From an uncultured Akkermansia sp. (GTDB taxonomy: Bacteria; Verrucomicrobiota; Verrucomicrobiia; Verrucomicrobiales; Akkermansiaceae): a stretch of 17,488 nt of DNA. Shown here piece by piece: positions 1 through 10,175 of the stretch (its first letter is position 1; every line of letters starts with the position of its first letter). The notes below the pieces were generated by a model. That model was not told the origin of the DNA. It searched no databases and worked only from the letters and a program-made list of their open reading frames with translations. The stretch lies in NCBI GenBank assembly GCA_900548895.1, contig URLZ01000046.1:1-17488 (forward strand), given 5' to 3'. A program made the position numbers and the translations under genes.

Positions 1-123
1 ATTCGAGGGGGCGGGCCGCTTGCGGTGGGGTTCGCGCCGGGGTCTCCGGCGCCCCGGTCTCGCGGCAGTCGCGCGGGGACGCGGAGCGCTGAGGCCGGGG
101 CGGCGCGGCGGCGGCTTTTGGCG
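1..123. other. 3' flank of ppdK with GC-rich hairpins, no gene seen
   Basis: This is sequence downstream of the ppdK stop codon. It holds a perfect 7-bp inverted repeat, GCGCCGG (34-40) and CCGGCGC (46-52), around a 5-nt loop, and a smaller CCGC-TT-GCGG palindrome at 16-25. Read on the minus strand neither is followed by a T-run, so neither qualifies as a classical intrinsic terminator. They could still stabilise the ppdK 3' end. No coding signal is seen. Confidence 0.4.
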
Positions 124-2835
<2,712 letters not shown>

Positions 2836-2864
2836 GATTGTGTTCTTGAATAAGGCAGGTGAAC

Positions 2865-2893
2865 ATTTTAGCGCTTAGCCATGGACGTGTCAA
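2865..2893 (-). promoter_or_regulatory. Sigma70-type promoter of ppdK
   Basis: On the minus strand the -35 box TTGACA (2893-2888) and the -10 box TAAAAT (2870-2865) are separated by 17 nt, which is near-perfect consensus. The predicted start of transcription is about 2858, giving a 23-nt leader without a Shine-Dalgarno. The assignment rests on sequence match only. Confidence 0.75.
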
Positions 2894-2912
2894 GCACTGT
2901 TTTGGAACAAAA

Positions 2913-2945
2913 TATGCCTTGTCGGCCTCTGTGTCAGCAGGCATA
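2913..2945. repeat. Inverted repeat between the divergent ppdK and nifJ promoters (possible operator)
   Basis: TATGCCT (2913-2919) is mirrored by AGGCATA (2939-2945), a perfect 7-bp inverted repeat with a 19-nt spacer. It sits between the two -35 boxes, 20 bp upstream of the ppdK one and 31 bp upstream of the nifJ one. That position suits a shared regulator site, but no regulator family is recognisable, and a 7-bp repeat can arise by chance. Confidence 0.35.
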
Positions 2946-2975
2946 AAAAAACGCTTCCCGCCCCCCCTTTTGGGG

Positions 2976-3004
2976 TTGCCATGACAAGAGGCGGGGTGTA
3001 TCAT
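2976..3004 (+). promoter_or_regulatory. Sigma70-type promoter of nifJ
   Basis: TTGCCA (2976-2981) and TATCAT (2999-3004) are 17 nt apart. The predicted transcription start is about 3011, giving a 64-nt leader. CCCC-TTTT-GGGG at 2964-2975 abuts the -35 box. The match is good but not perfect. Confidence 0.6.
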
Positions 3005-3017
3005 AAGCGCGTGAAAA

Positions 3018-3031
3018 GCCCGCTTGCGGGC
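3018..3031 (+). other. Small hairpin in the nifJ 5' leader
   Basis: GCCCG-CTTG-CGGGC forms a compact 5-bp stem with a four-base loop about 8 nt into the predicted nifJ mRNA. Its position near the 5' end would fit an RNA-stabilising element. It is too small to be a riboswitch, and no known aptamer is recognised in the leader. Confidence 0.35.
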
Positions 3032-3074
3032 GAGGATTGTCCCCTCACATACACGAAGTTCAAACCACTCACAT

Positions 3075-6000
3075 ATGAGCACTACATACAGCACAATCGA
3101 CGCCAACGAGGCTGTAGCCTCCGTGGCTTACCGTTGTTCCGAAGTGGCCGCCATCTACCCCATCACCCCGTCCTCTCCGATGGGTGAATCGGCAGAGACA
3201 TGGATGGCCGTGGATCGCAAGAACCTCTGGGGGACCGTCCCCAGCATCGTTGAGATGGAGAGTGAGGCCGGTGCAGCCGGCGCCGTGCACGGCGCTCTGC
3301 AGACGGGCTCTCTGGCCACCACCTTCACGGCATCGCAGGGCCTGCTGCTGATGATTCCGAACATGTTCAAGATCGCCGGCGAGCTCACTCCCTGCGTCTT
3401 CCACATCGCCGCCCGCGCCTTGGCCGCGCAGGGTCTCTCCATCTTCGGCGACCACAGCGACGTGATGGCCTGCCGCTCGACGGGCTTCGCGATGCTCTGC
3501 GGCGCCAACACGCAGGAGGCCCCCGACATGGCCGCCATCGCTCACGCGGCCACGCTTGAAAGCCGCGTGCCCTTCGTCAATTTCTTCGATGGCTTCCGCA
3601 CCTCGCACGAGGTGGGCAAGATTGCCGATATCACCGATGATCAGCTGCGCGCGATGATCGATCAGAAGCTTGTCGATGAGTTCCATGCCCGCGCTCTGAC
3701 GCCCGATGCCCCCGTCGTTCGCGGTACGGCGCAGAACCCCGACGTCTACTTCCAGGGTCGTGAGACGGTCAACAAGTATTACATGGCCGTGCCCGCCATC
3801 GTCAAGAAGACGATGAAGAAGTTCGGCGAGCTGACGGGTCGCTGCTATGACCTTGTGGAGTACATCGGCTGCCCGAACGCCAAGCGCGTCATCATCATCA
3901 TGGGCTCCGGTGCTGAAGCCTGCATGGAGACAGTCAATGCTCTCAAGGAGGATATCGGCGTGCTCAAGATTCGCCTCTATCGCCCCTTCCCGGCCGAGGA
4001 CGTCGTCGCCGCTCTGCCCAAGACGGTGGAGAAGATCGCCGTGCTCGATCGCACGAAGGAGCCCGGCAGCCAGGGCGAGCCTCTGCTGCAGGACGTCGTG
4101 CAGGCCCTCGCCGACGCGAGCGTCAAGGGCACGCTCGGCTTCCCGATGCCGAAGATCGTCGGCGGCCGCTACGGCCTCGGCTCCAAGGAGTTCACGCCGG
4201 CCATGGTCAAGGGCGTGTACGACGAGCTCAAGAAGGACGAGCCGATGACGGGCTTCGCCGTGGGCATCGATGACGACGTCACGGGCCGCTCCATCAGCTA
4301 TGATCCGAGCTTCTCGACGGAGTCGGATACGGTGACGCGCTGCATGTTCTACGGCCTCGGTTCCGACGGTACGGTGGGCGCCAACAAGGATGCGATCAAG
4401 ATCATCGGCAAGCACACGGACCTCTACGTGCAGGGCTACTTCGTGTATGACTCGAAGAAGTCGGGCTCCTCGACGGTGTCTCACCTGCGCTTCGGTACGA
4501 CGCCGATTCACAGCACCTACCTCATCACGAGCGCGAACTTCATCGCGCTGCACCAGCCGAGCCTGCTCAACACCTTCGACTTCCTCAAGGACGCGGCTCC
4601 GAACTGCACCTTCCTCATCAACTCCGCGGTGCCGGCCGACAAGCTCTGGGACAGCCTGCCCGCCCGCATGCAGCAGCAGATTCTCGACAAAAACATCAAG
4701 GTCTACTGCATCGACGCCTTCAAGGTGGCGAAGGCCACGGGCATGGGCGGCCGCATCAACATGATCATGCAGACCTGCTTCTTCAAGCTCTCGGGCGTGA
4801 TCCCGGCTGAGGAGGCCATCGGCTACATCAAGGAGGCCATCAAGAAGACCTACGGCAAGAAGGGCGAAGAGGTCGTGGCGAAGAACATTGCCGCCGTGGA
4901 TGCGACGCTGGAGAACCTCTACGAGGCTCCCGTGGGCACGAGCATCACGGGTCACGAGATTCCGCCCGCACTCGCCGGTGACCCGCCCTGCTTCGTCAAG
5001 AACGTGCTCGGCAAGATTGTCCGCGGCGAGGGCAACGAGGTGAAGGTCTCCGAGATGCCCTGCGACGGCACTTTCCCCAGCGGCACGACGCAGTACGAGA
5101 AACGCGACCTCGCGCTGGAGATCCCCGTCTGGACGGCCGAGACCTGCATTCAGTGCGGCAAGTGCACGATGGTCTGCCCGCACGCCGTCATTCGCGCCAA
5201 GATGGCCGATCCGGCTGATCTGGAGGGCGCACCTGCAAGCTTCAAGGCCATTGATGCCAAGAAGATGCACAAGGACTGGCAGGGCAAGAAGTTCATCATC
5301 CAGACTTCCGCTGCGGACTGCACGGGCTGCACGCTCTGCACGGATGTTTGCCCGACGAAGTCGCTGACGATGACGCCGGCCTCTGAGGCTCTCAAGCCCG
5401 AGTCCGAGAACTGGGAGTTCTTTGAGAAGCTGCCGGATCCGGATCGCACGAAGGTGGGTCGCGACAAGGTGAAGGATGCCCAGTTCCTGCGTCCGCTCTT
5501 TGAATTCTCCGGTGCCTGCGCCGGCTGCGGTGAGACTCCCTACGTCAAGCTGCTCACGCAGCTCTTCGGCAACCGCCTTGTGGTCGCCAATGCTACGGGC
5601 TGCTCGTCCATCTACGGCGGCAACCTGCCGACGACGCCTTGGACGCACGATGCGGACGGCCTCGGCCCGGCATGGTGCAACAGCCTCTTCGAGGATAACG
5701 CTCAGTTCGGCCTTGGCTTCCGCGTCTCGCTCGACAAGAAGCACGAGTATGCCGTTGAGCTGCTCAATGCGGCTGCTCCGCAGATCGGCGAGGAGCTTGT
5801 TCAGGCCATCCTCAACAACCCGCAGCGCAGCGAGGCGGACATCTATCAGGCTCGCGAGACCGTGGCGGCCATCAAGGCTGCCTGCGGCGACAAGCCCGAG
5901 CTGGCTGCCCTCAAGGCGCAGGCGAATTACTTGGTACGCAAGTCCGTCTGGATTCTCGGCGGTGACGGCTGGGCCTATGACATCGGCTACGGCGGTCTCG

Positions 6001-6605
6001 ACCACATCTTGGCTTCCGGCCGCAAGGTGAAGGTTCTGGTGCTCGACACCGAGGTGTACTCCAACACCGGTGGTCAGTGCTCGAAGTCGACGCCGCGTGC
6101 CGCTGTGGCCAAGTTCGCCACCCGCGGTAAGGATCAGGTCAAGAAGGATCTCGGTTACATGGCGATGACCTACGGCAACATCTACGTGGGTTCCGTGGCC
6201 ATGGGCGCCAACGACGAGCACACGCTCAAGACGCTCATTGAAGCTGAGGAATACGACGGCCCGGCCCTTGTGATTGCCTACAGCCACTGCATCAACCACG
6301 GCATCAATATGGCTCAGGGTCTCGACCGCCAGAAGGACGCTGTGGATTGCGGCCGCTGGCTGCTCTACAACTACAACCCGGATCGCATCAAGGAGGGCAA
6401 GAATCCGCTGACCATCAAGAGCAAGGCTCCGAAGAAGGACGTGCGCGAGGCTCTTCTCTCCGAGAACCGCTTCCGCCTGCTGGCCAAGAACAACAAGGCC
6501 AACTTCGATCGCCTCATCGCTCTGGAGGCCGAGGATATCCGCCACCGCTGGCGCCTCTATCAGGCTCTGGCAGCCATCGACTACTCCGAGCCCTCGGCTG
6601 AGTAA
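3075..6605 (+). CDS. nifJ: Pyruvate:ferredoxin (flavodoxin) oxidoreductase, single-chain
   Basis: This enzyme oxidatively decarboxylates pyruvate with CoA to acetyl-CoA and CO2, reducing ferredoxin or flavodoxin. The 1176-residue product is full length for the homodimeric one-chain type. An N-terminal pyruvate/TPP-type domain begins with YPITPSSPMGE; a gamma domain and linker follow. Then come two [4Fe-4S] motifs, Cys691/694/697/701 and Cys749/752/755/759. The TPP-binding C-terminal part contains GDGWAYDIGYGG and VYSNTGGQ. Cys815, 818, 843 and 1072 fit the ligands of the third, TPP-proximal cluster known from the family. I chose ATG 3075 over an in-frame start at 3024 because the family N-terminus begins there and 3024 falls in the leader hairpin. 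No Shine-Dalgarno is visible. Sampled GC (about 62%) and codon choice are slightly milder than in neighbours, as expected for a highly expressed gene. It is divergent from ppdK and terminated at 6623-6671. The product is oxygen-sensitive, implying anaerobiosis. Confidence 0.97.
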   Translation: MSTTYSTIDANEAVASVAYRCSEVAAIYPITPSSPMGESAETWMAVDRKNLWGTVPSIVEMESEAGAAGAVHGALQTGSLATTFTASQGLLLMIPNMFKIAGELTPCVFHIAARALAAQGLSIFGDHSDVMACRSTGFAMLCGANTQEAPDMAAIAHAATLESRVPFVNFFDGFRTSHEVGKIADITDDQLRAMIDQKLVDEFHARALTPDAPVVRGTAQNPDVYFQGRETVNKYYMAVPAIVKKTMKKFGELTGRCYDLVEYIGCPNAKRVIIIMGSGAEACMETVNALKEDIGVLKIRLYRPFPAEDVVAALPKTVEKIAVLDRTKEPGSQGEPLLQDVVQALADASVKGTLGFPMPKIVGGRYGLGSKEFTPAMVKGVYDELKKDEPMTGFAVGIDDDVTGRSISYDPSFSTESDTVTRCMFYGLGSDGTVGANKDAIKIIGKHTDLYVQGYFVYDSKKSGSSTVSHLRFGTTPIHSTYLITSANFIALHQPSLLNTFDFLKDAAPNCTFLINSAVPADKLWDSLPARMQQQILDKNIKVYCIDAFKVAKATGMGGRINMIMQTCFFKLSGVIPAEEAIGYIKEAIKKTYGKKGEEVVAKNIAAVDATLENLYEAPVGTSITGHEIPPALAGDPPCFVKNVLGKIVRGEGNEVKVSEMPCDGTFPSGTTQYEKRDLALEIPVWTAETCIQCGKCTMVCPHAVIRAKMADPADLEGAPASFKAIDAKKMHKDWQGKKFIIQTSAADCTGCTLCTDVCPTKSLTMTPASEALKPESENWEFFEKLPDPDRTKVGRDKVKDAQFLRPLFEFSGACAGCGETPYVKLLTQLFGNRLVVANATGCSSIYGGNLPTTPWTHDADGLGPAWCNSLFEDNAQFGLGFRVSLDKKHEYAVELLNAAAPQIGEELVQAILNNPQRSEADIYQARETVAAIKAACGDKPELAALKAQANYLVRKSVWILGGDGWAYDIGYGGLDHILASGRKVKVLVLDTEVYSNTGGQCSKSTPRAAVAKFATRGKDQVKKDLGYMAMTYGNIYVGSVAMGANDEHTLKTLIEAEEYDGPALVIAYSHCINHGINMAQGLDRQKDAVDCGRWLLYNYNPDRIKEGKNPLTIKSKAPKKDVREALLSENRFRLLAKNNKANFDRLIALEAEDIRHRWRLYQALAAIDYSEPSAE

Positions 6606-6622
6606 GCCGGTTGCCTGACCCG

Positions 6623-6671
6623 CACAACGTCACGGGGGGAACGGCCTCGGCCGCTCCCCCCGTTTGTTGTG
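6623..6671 (+). terminator. Intrinsic terminator of nifJ
   Basis: The arms ACGGGGGGA (6632-6640) and TCCCCCCGT (6655-6663) form a perfect 9-bp stem. Inside them CGGC/GCCG pair again, and outside them CACAAC (6623-6628) pairs with GTTGTG (6666-6671). The stem is followed by TTTGTTGT. It starts 17 nt after the nifJ stop, so it should end that transcript and isolate cca downstream. Confidence 0.85.
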
Positions 6672-7105
6672 AGCGCGGCAGGCGGGGCAGTCCCTCCGCG
6701 GCGAACATTCGTCCCGAACCGCCGCCCCGAGCGCACTCCGAACCACCGCACGGACAGTCCCCGAACAGACAGCTCCGCCGGGCAGCGCAAGCCGAAGCGA
6801 CGGCGGGACGCTTGACACACCCTCCGAGCGCCTCTCACGCTCTCCCCGAGCTTCTCCGTTTCGCACAAACTCCCTGCAGTCCTTTCTCCCCCTACACCTC
6901 TCGGGCGGCCGACGTTCAATCCCGGGGTTCACGGAGTTCTCCGCGCGATGCGAGCTCCTCGGGGTGCTGCGAGCCGCAGACGGGCGCGGGTTGGCGCATC
7001 GGCAGGCGCGACCCCTACGGGTGCCCCTCGCCCGATTTCTCGCCCCCTCATCAGTTTTTTCCCCCATTCCCCTCTTTTTCGGCGCGAAGCAAGCGCCTCA
7101 TCACC
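6672..7105. other. 434-bp GC-rich leader between the nifJ terminator and cca, no gene assigned
   Basis: The cca frame stays open through this stretch back to 6611, but the translated product is low-complexity Pro/Ser/Arg-rich and would start inside the nifJ terminator, so it is not coding. A TTGACA at 6812-6817 has no acceptable -10 box 16-18 nt downstream. CCGAAC recurs at 6714, 6738 and 6761 (24- and 23-nt steps). The last 50 nt before cca are pyrimidine-rich, with C and T runs. The cca promoter must lie here, because a strong terminator precedes the region, but I cannot place it. No known structured RNA is recognised. Confidence 0.5.
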
Positions 7106-8467
7106 ATGAATCAGCCCCCCCTCATCACTCTGCCCGAACACGCCCGGCGCGTCGTCTCGCAGCTCGAAGACCACGGCTTTGAGGCCTACGTCGTCGGCGG
7201 CTGCGTGCGCGACAGTCTGCTTGGCGACGAGCCGAAGGACTGGGACGTGTGCACCAACGCGACGCCGGAGCAGGTGCTGCGCGTCTTTCGGCGCCGACCC
7301 GTCATCAAGACGGGGCTCAAGCACGGCACCGTCACGGTGCTGGAGCAGCGCCGCCCGGTGGAGGTGACGACCTACCGCATCGACGGGGACTATGTCGACA
7401 ACCGCCACCCGGAGTCGGTGAGCTTCGTGGGCAACATCACGGAGGATCTCGCGCGGCGCGACTTCACAATCAACGCGATGGCCTACAGCCCCAAGCGCGG
7501 GCTGGTGGACGCCTTCGGCGGGCAGGAGGACTTGGCGCGCGGCCTCATCCGCTGCGTGGGCGAGCCCGATGCGCGCTTTCAGGAGGACGGCCTGCGGATT
7601 CTGCGAGCGCTGCGCTTCGCGGGTCGCTATGACTTCGCCATCGAGGCCGAGACGGCCTACGCGATTCGCCGCAATCGCCTGCTGCTCGAAAACATCAGCG
7701 CCGAGCGCCTCTTCAGCGAACTCAAGGGCATTCTCTGCGGCCGGGGGGCATCGGCGATGCTGCGGGGCTTTCCCGAAGTCTTTGCGGTCTTCATGCCCGA
7801 GATCGCTCCCTGCATCGGCTTTGAGCAGCACAACCCCTATCACCTCTATGACGTGTGGACGCACACGGCGCTGGCGGTGCAGGCCATCGCGCCCGAGCCG
7901 GTGCTGCGGCTCGCGATGCTGATGCACGATCTCGGCAAGCCGGCTTGCTTCACGCAGGATGCGCGGGGCGTCGGCCACTTCCACGGCCACCCGCAGAAGA
8001 GTGCGGAGGCCGCGGCGGCGATTCTCGCTCGGCTGAAGTCGGACAACGCGACGCGCAGCGCCGTTGTGACGCTCGTGGAGCACCACGATGACGCGCTGCC
8101 GACGACGCGCGCGGGCATGTGCCGCCTCATCGGCAAGCTCGGCGAGCAGCGCGTGCACCAGCTCTTTGAGGTGAAGAAGGCCGACAATGCGGCCCAGTCG
8201 CCCTACGCGCAGGAGCGGAACCGCGAGCCGCTGCTGGAGGCGCGCTGCCTCTTTGAGGAGGTTCTGGAGCAGCACGGCGCCTTCCGCATCGGCGATCTGG
8301 CTCTCAACGGCCGCGATCTGATCAGCATAGGCCTGCGCCCGGGCCCGGCCATCGGCCGCGTTCTCGCCGCGCTGCTGGCCGAGGTGCAGGACGGTGCGCT
8401 CGCGAACACGCAGGAGGCGCTCGCCGCCCGAGCCCACGCCCTCATCGCGGAGGAGGAGAATTCATGA
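7106..8467 (+). CDS. cca: CCA tRNA nucleotidyltransferase with HD domain
   Basis: The enzyme builds or repairs the 3'-CCA end of tRNAs from CTP and ATP in the cytoplasm. The 453-residue product is class II. The N-terminal polymerase head has VVGGCVRD (GG at 31-32) and the catalytic DWD (Asp45, Asp47), then RRDFTINAMAY and the flexible EDGLRILRALRFAGRYDF motif. A C-terminal HD phosphohydrolase domain has MHDLGKP (His274-Asp275) and GHFHGH, as in bacterial CCA enzymes with added phosphatase activity. Poly(A) polymerase is the main alternative within the superfamily; the HD domain and motif set favour CCA addition. ATG 7106 is chosen because family homology begins about 15 residues later; there is no Shine-Dalgarno. 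Its last codons, a run of Glu, encode the Shine-Dalgarno of the following 20-codon ORF, and its TGA overlaps that ORF's ATG. Confidence 0.93.
   Translation: MNQPPLITLPEHARRVVSQLEDHGFEAYVVGGCVRDSLLGDEPKDWDVCTNATPEQVLRVFRRRPVIKTGLKHGTVTVLEQRRPVEVTTYRIDGDYVDNRHPESVSFVGNITEDLARRDFTINAMAYSPKRGLVDAFGGQEDLARGLIRCVGEPDARFQEDGLRILRALRFAGRYDFAIEAETAYAIRRNRLLLENISAERLFSELKGILCGRGASAMLRGFPEVFAVFMPEIAPCIGFEQHNPYHLYDVWTHTALAVQAIAPEPVLRLAMLMHDLGKPACFTQDARGVGHFHGHPQKSAEAAAAILARLKSDNATRSAVVTLVEHHDDALPTTRAGMCRLIGKLGEQRVHQLFEVKKADNAAQSPYAQERNREPLLEARCLFEEVLEQHGAFRIGDLALNGRDLISIGLRPGPAIGRVLAALLAEVQDGALANTQEALAARAHALIAEEENS
8449..8460 (+). promoter_or_regulatory. Strong Shine-Dalgarno inside the cca 3' end
   Basis: GGAGGAGGAGAA contains AGGAGG at 8451-8456, seven nucleotides before ATG 8464. 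It is the only textbook ribosome-binding site in front of a start codon that I see in the window. Caveat: the same bases encode the Glu-Glu-Glu run near the cca C-terminus, so the purine run may have a purely coding origin. Confidence 0.55.
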
Positions 8468-8526
8468 CTCTCTCTCTGTTTTCCATCGTCGTATATAACT
8501 TCAAACTCAACAACCGCCTCTTGTGA
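8464..8526 (+). CDS. Putative 20-codon coupling or leader ORF between cca and the membrane protein
   Basis: This short ORF starts with an ATG overlapping the cca stop (ATGA, 8464-8467). It ends in a TGA overlapping the membrane-protein start (TGATG, 8524-8528). It has an ideal AGGAGG site with 7-nt spacing, whereas the membrane gene itself has none. The peptide is hydrophobic at first (MTLSLFSIVVYNF) and then basic. It could be a translational-coupling leader that delivers ribosomes to the membrane gene. Alternatively it could be a remnant of a deleted gene; the SIVVYN stretch faintly recalls the first strand of family-2 glycosyltransferases, which is speculation. Twenty residues are too few for homology, so coding status is unproven. 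Confidence 0.35.
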   Translation: MTLSLFSIVVYNFKLNNRLL

Positions 8527-9968
8527 TGAACACTTCAAAAAACATCATCCTCTGTCACCTCTTGATCTGCGGCATCTATCTCGCTCTGGCAGCCGTCTAC
8601 TCAGGATTCCTGCCGCTTAATAGCGAAGACTGGATGCACTTCTCCGATTTCACCCTCAATGAATCTTGGGCTCAGGCGCTCGCAAGCTACATGACTTGGA
8701 ATGCCCGCATCGGTGAGATCGTAGCCTATTTTGTCGGATCCCATGCGTTGACCGTTTTCCATGTTGTCAATCCCTTGGTGCTTCTGATCGCAGTGTCAGC
8801 AGGCTTCAAGCTGGCAACAGGGAAATGGCTGAGCCGCCGTGGAGGAGATCTCGCGGTGCTTACTGTACTAATTTTTGGCATCTCTGCTCTACACTCAGGA
8901 GTCTCGTGGTTTATCGGCAATCTCAACTGGCTGTATCCCAGCTCGCTTGCTCTACTCTTTTTCGCACTTTACGACGGGCTCTGGCAGGGGCGGACGTCCT
9001 TAAGTCTCCCGCGGTTTGCGGTTCTGCTTCCCTTAGCCTTCGTGATCGGCATGAGCAATGAAAATACCTCAGTCACCTCACTGCTCTTCCTGCTTCTCGG
9101 GGGGTATCTCTCCGTTCGCAACTACCGAACACGCCTTAGCTGGCATTATCTGATTCTCCTGCTCGTCATGCTCGCGGGTGTGGCCTTGTTCTTCCTCGCG
9201 CCCGCGGCTCAGCACCGCGCCGAGATCAGCGGGTGGGAGCTTAACTGGGAGACTCTGATTGAGGAGTCACTGCTCTCTCCCAACAACTGGATCTACACCT
9301 TGCTCTGTTACTGGCGCATTCTCGCAGTTGCAATTCTTTTATTCTGCCTGTGTTGGATGGGACACACACGCCCATGGAGACAGCGCGCAACGCTCCTCCT
9401 CTCCGCTATCCTGATTTCTCAAGGTATCTTAATTGCAGCCCCCTGCTGGGGAGCTCCGAGAGCTTACTGCTTGCCCGAAATGCTTTGCGTCACCCTTCTG
9501 GCAGCGCTGCTGCATCAGGCGCTGAAACTGGGTATCTCTCGCTGTCTCGGTGCCCTGTTTGTGCTGGGGCAGGCCTTGGTCTTCGGGACTCAACTGGTCA
9601 GCATGGTTCTCTTCGTCTGTGCGCAGCGCGGTGTAACGGAACAACTCTCGCTACTGGCCGATGCGTCGCGTGCCAGAGGTGAGCAAAACGCAGTCATCGA
9701 GAGCAGCTCGCTTGATCTCGGGCCGATCGGTCACCAGCCAAACTGGCTTCCTCGCAATGTGATGCAAACCGAAATCTCTCCGATCCTACCTCTCAGGCAA
9801 GTCAAACGGGACGATTTCTCACAGAGCCGCACCGATGTCCAAGGAGACTTTCTCTATGGCGCCCCGGGTGAGTTTCGCAACGCCGGTCGGCGAATCTTGA
9901 ACATCCCGATGGCTGAGGAGCTCGGCCTCGACTCCATCATTGTCATAGCTCCCGACGACGAGCCATAA
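8526..9968 (+). CDS. Polytopic membrane protein, possibly DUF6056 / GT-C glycosyltransferase-like
   Basis: The 480-residue product has about ten or eleven hydrophobic segments between residues 8 and 365. Examples are near 8-28, 75-100, 108-150, 158-200, 205-228, 258-280, 285-305 and 335-365. A soluble C-terminal tail of roughly 110 residues follows. The loop after the first segment carries NSEDW and, further on, NARIGE; this acidic first loop recalls membrane glycosyltransferase-like families such as DUF6056, but I cannot confirm it. Export or sugar modification of a surface polymer is a guess. The gene is compositionally distinct: two sampled 60-nt lines are 52-53% GC against 70% in a sampled cca line, suggesting acquisition. 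GTG 8523 is an alternative in-frame start; ATG 8526 is preferred because it overlaps the preceding stop codon. No Shine-Dalgarno is present. It ends at a strong terminator. Confidence 0.8.
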   Translation: MNTSKNIILCHLLICGIYLALAAVYSGFLPLNSEDWMHFSDFTLNESWAQALASYMTWNARIGEIVAYFVGSHALTVFHVVNPLVLLIAVSAGFKLATGKWLSRRGGDLAVLTVLIFGISALHSGVSWFIGNLNWLYPSSLALLFFALYDGLWQGRTSLSLPRFAVLLPLAFVIGMSNENTSVTSLLFLLLGGYLSVRNYRTRLSWHYLILLLVMLAGVALFFLAPAAQHRAEISGWELNWETLIEESLLSPNNWIYTLLCYWRILAVAILLFCLCWMGHTRPWRQRATLLLSAILISQGILIAAPCWGAPRAYCLPEMLCVTLLAALLHQALKLGISRCLGALFVLGQALVFGTQLVSMVLFVCAQRGVTEQLSLLADASRARGEQNAVIESSSLDLGPIGHQPNWLPRNVMQTEISPILPLRQVKRDDFSQSRTDVQGDFLYGAPGEFRNAGRRILNIPMAEELGLDSIIVIAPDDEP

Positions 9969-9996
9969 TAACGGCATCGTTTCACCCCTCATTCTC

Positions 9997-10060
9997 CTGC
10001 GCCAAAATCCCCCGGGCCGGATATCGGCTCCGGGGATTTTGGCGCAGTTTTGTTGCTTCT
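9997..10060 (+). terminator. Long intrinsic terminator after the membrane protein gene
   Basis: CTGCGCCAAAATCCCC (9997-10012) and its exact complement (10032-10047) make a 16-bp perfect stem. After one C/C mismatch a further 6-bp stem (10014-10019 with 10025-10030, including one G-T pair) closes on a GATAT loop. TTTTGTTGCTTCT follows on the plus strand. It begins 28 nt after the stop codon. The opposite strand lacks a T-run, so I call it plus-directed. Confidence 0.9.
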
Positions 10061-10116
10061 GAGGCTGCGGCATGCGGCGCGGCTGAGACGGCTGCGCGGA
10101 GTTGCCGGAGTCCCCT

Positions 10117-10160
10117 CCTCCGCTGAGCCTCCCGAACAAAGGCCATCAGCGGAGGCTTTT
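10117..10160 (+). terminator. Second hairpin facing the pheT 3' end (possible backup terminator)
   Basis: CCTCCGCTGA (10117-10126) pairs perfectly with TCAGCGGAGG (10146-10155) around a 19-nt loop, followed by CTTTT on the plus strand. The short T-run makes it a weaker plus-strand terminator that could stop leftover transcription from running antisense into pheT. On the minus strand, between the pheT stop and this hairpin, TTTTCC-GG-GGAAAA (10157-10170) forms another small palindrome. No T-tailed terminator for pheT itself is seen. Confidence 0.5.
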
Positions 10161-10175
10161 CCGGGGAAAAACGCT

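Noticed and set aside
3024..3074. Upstream in-frame start for nifJ adding 17 residues
   Set aside because: The extra residues do not resemble the family N-terminus and the codon lies in the leader hairpin.
3069..6545. 1158-codon minus-strand frame opposite nifJ
   Set aside because: Same effect of high third-position GC; the product is repetitive in Ala, Arg, His and Leu and lacks domain motifs.
6611..7105. 165-residue N-terminal extension of the cca reading frame
   Set aside because: It would start inside the nifJ terminator and is Pro/Ser/Arg-rich without homology; CCA enzymes begin close to the ATG at 7106.
8523..8525. GTG 8523 as the start of the membrane protein
   Set aside because: The ATG directly after it gives the same frame and overlaps the preceding stop (TGATG), a common coupling arrangement; the difference is one residue.
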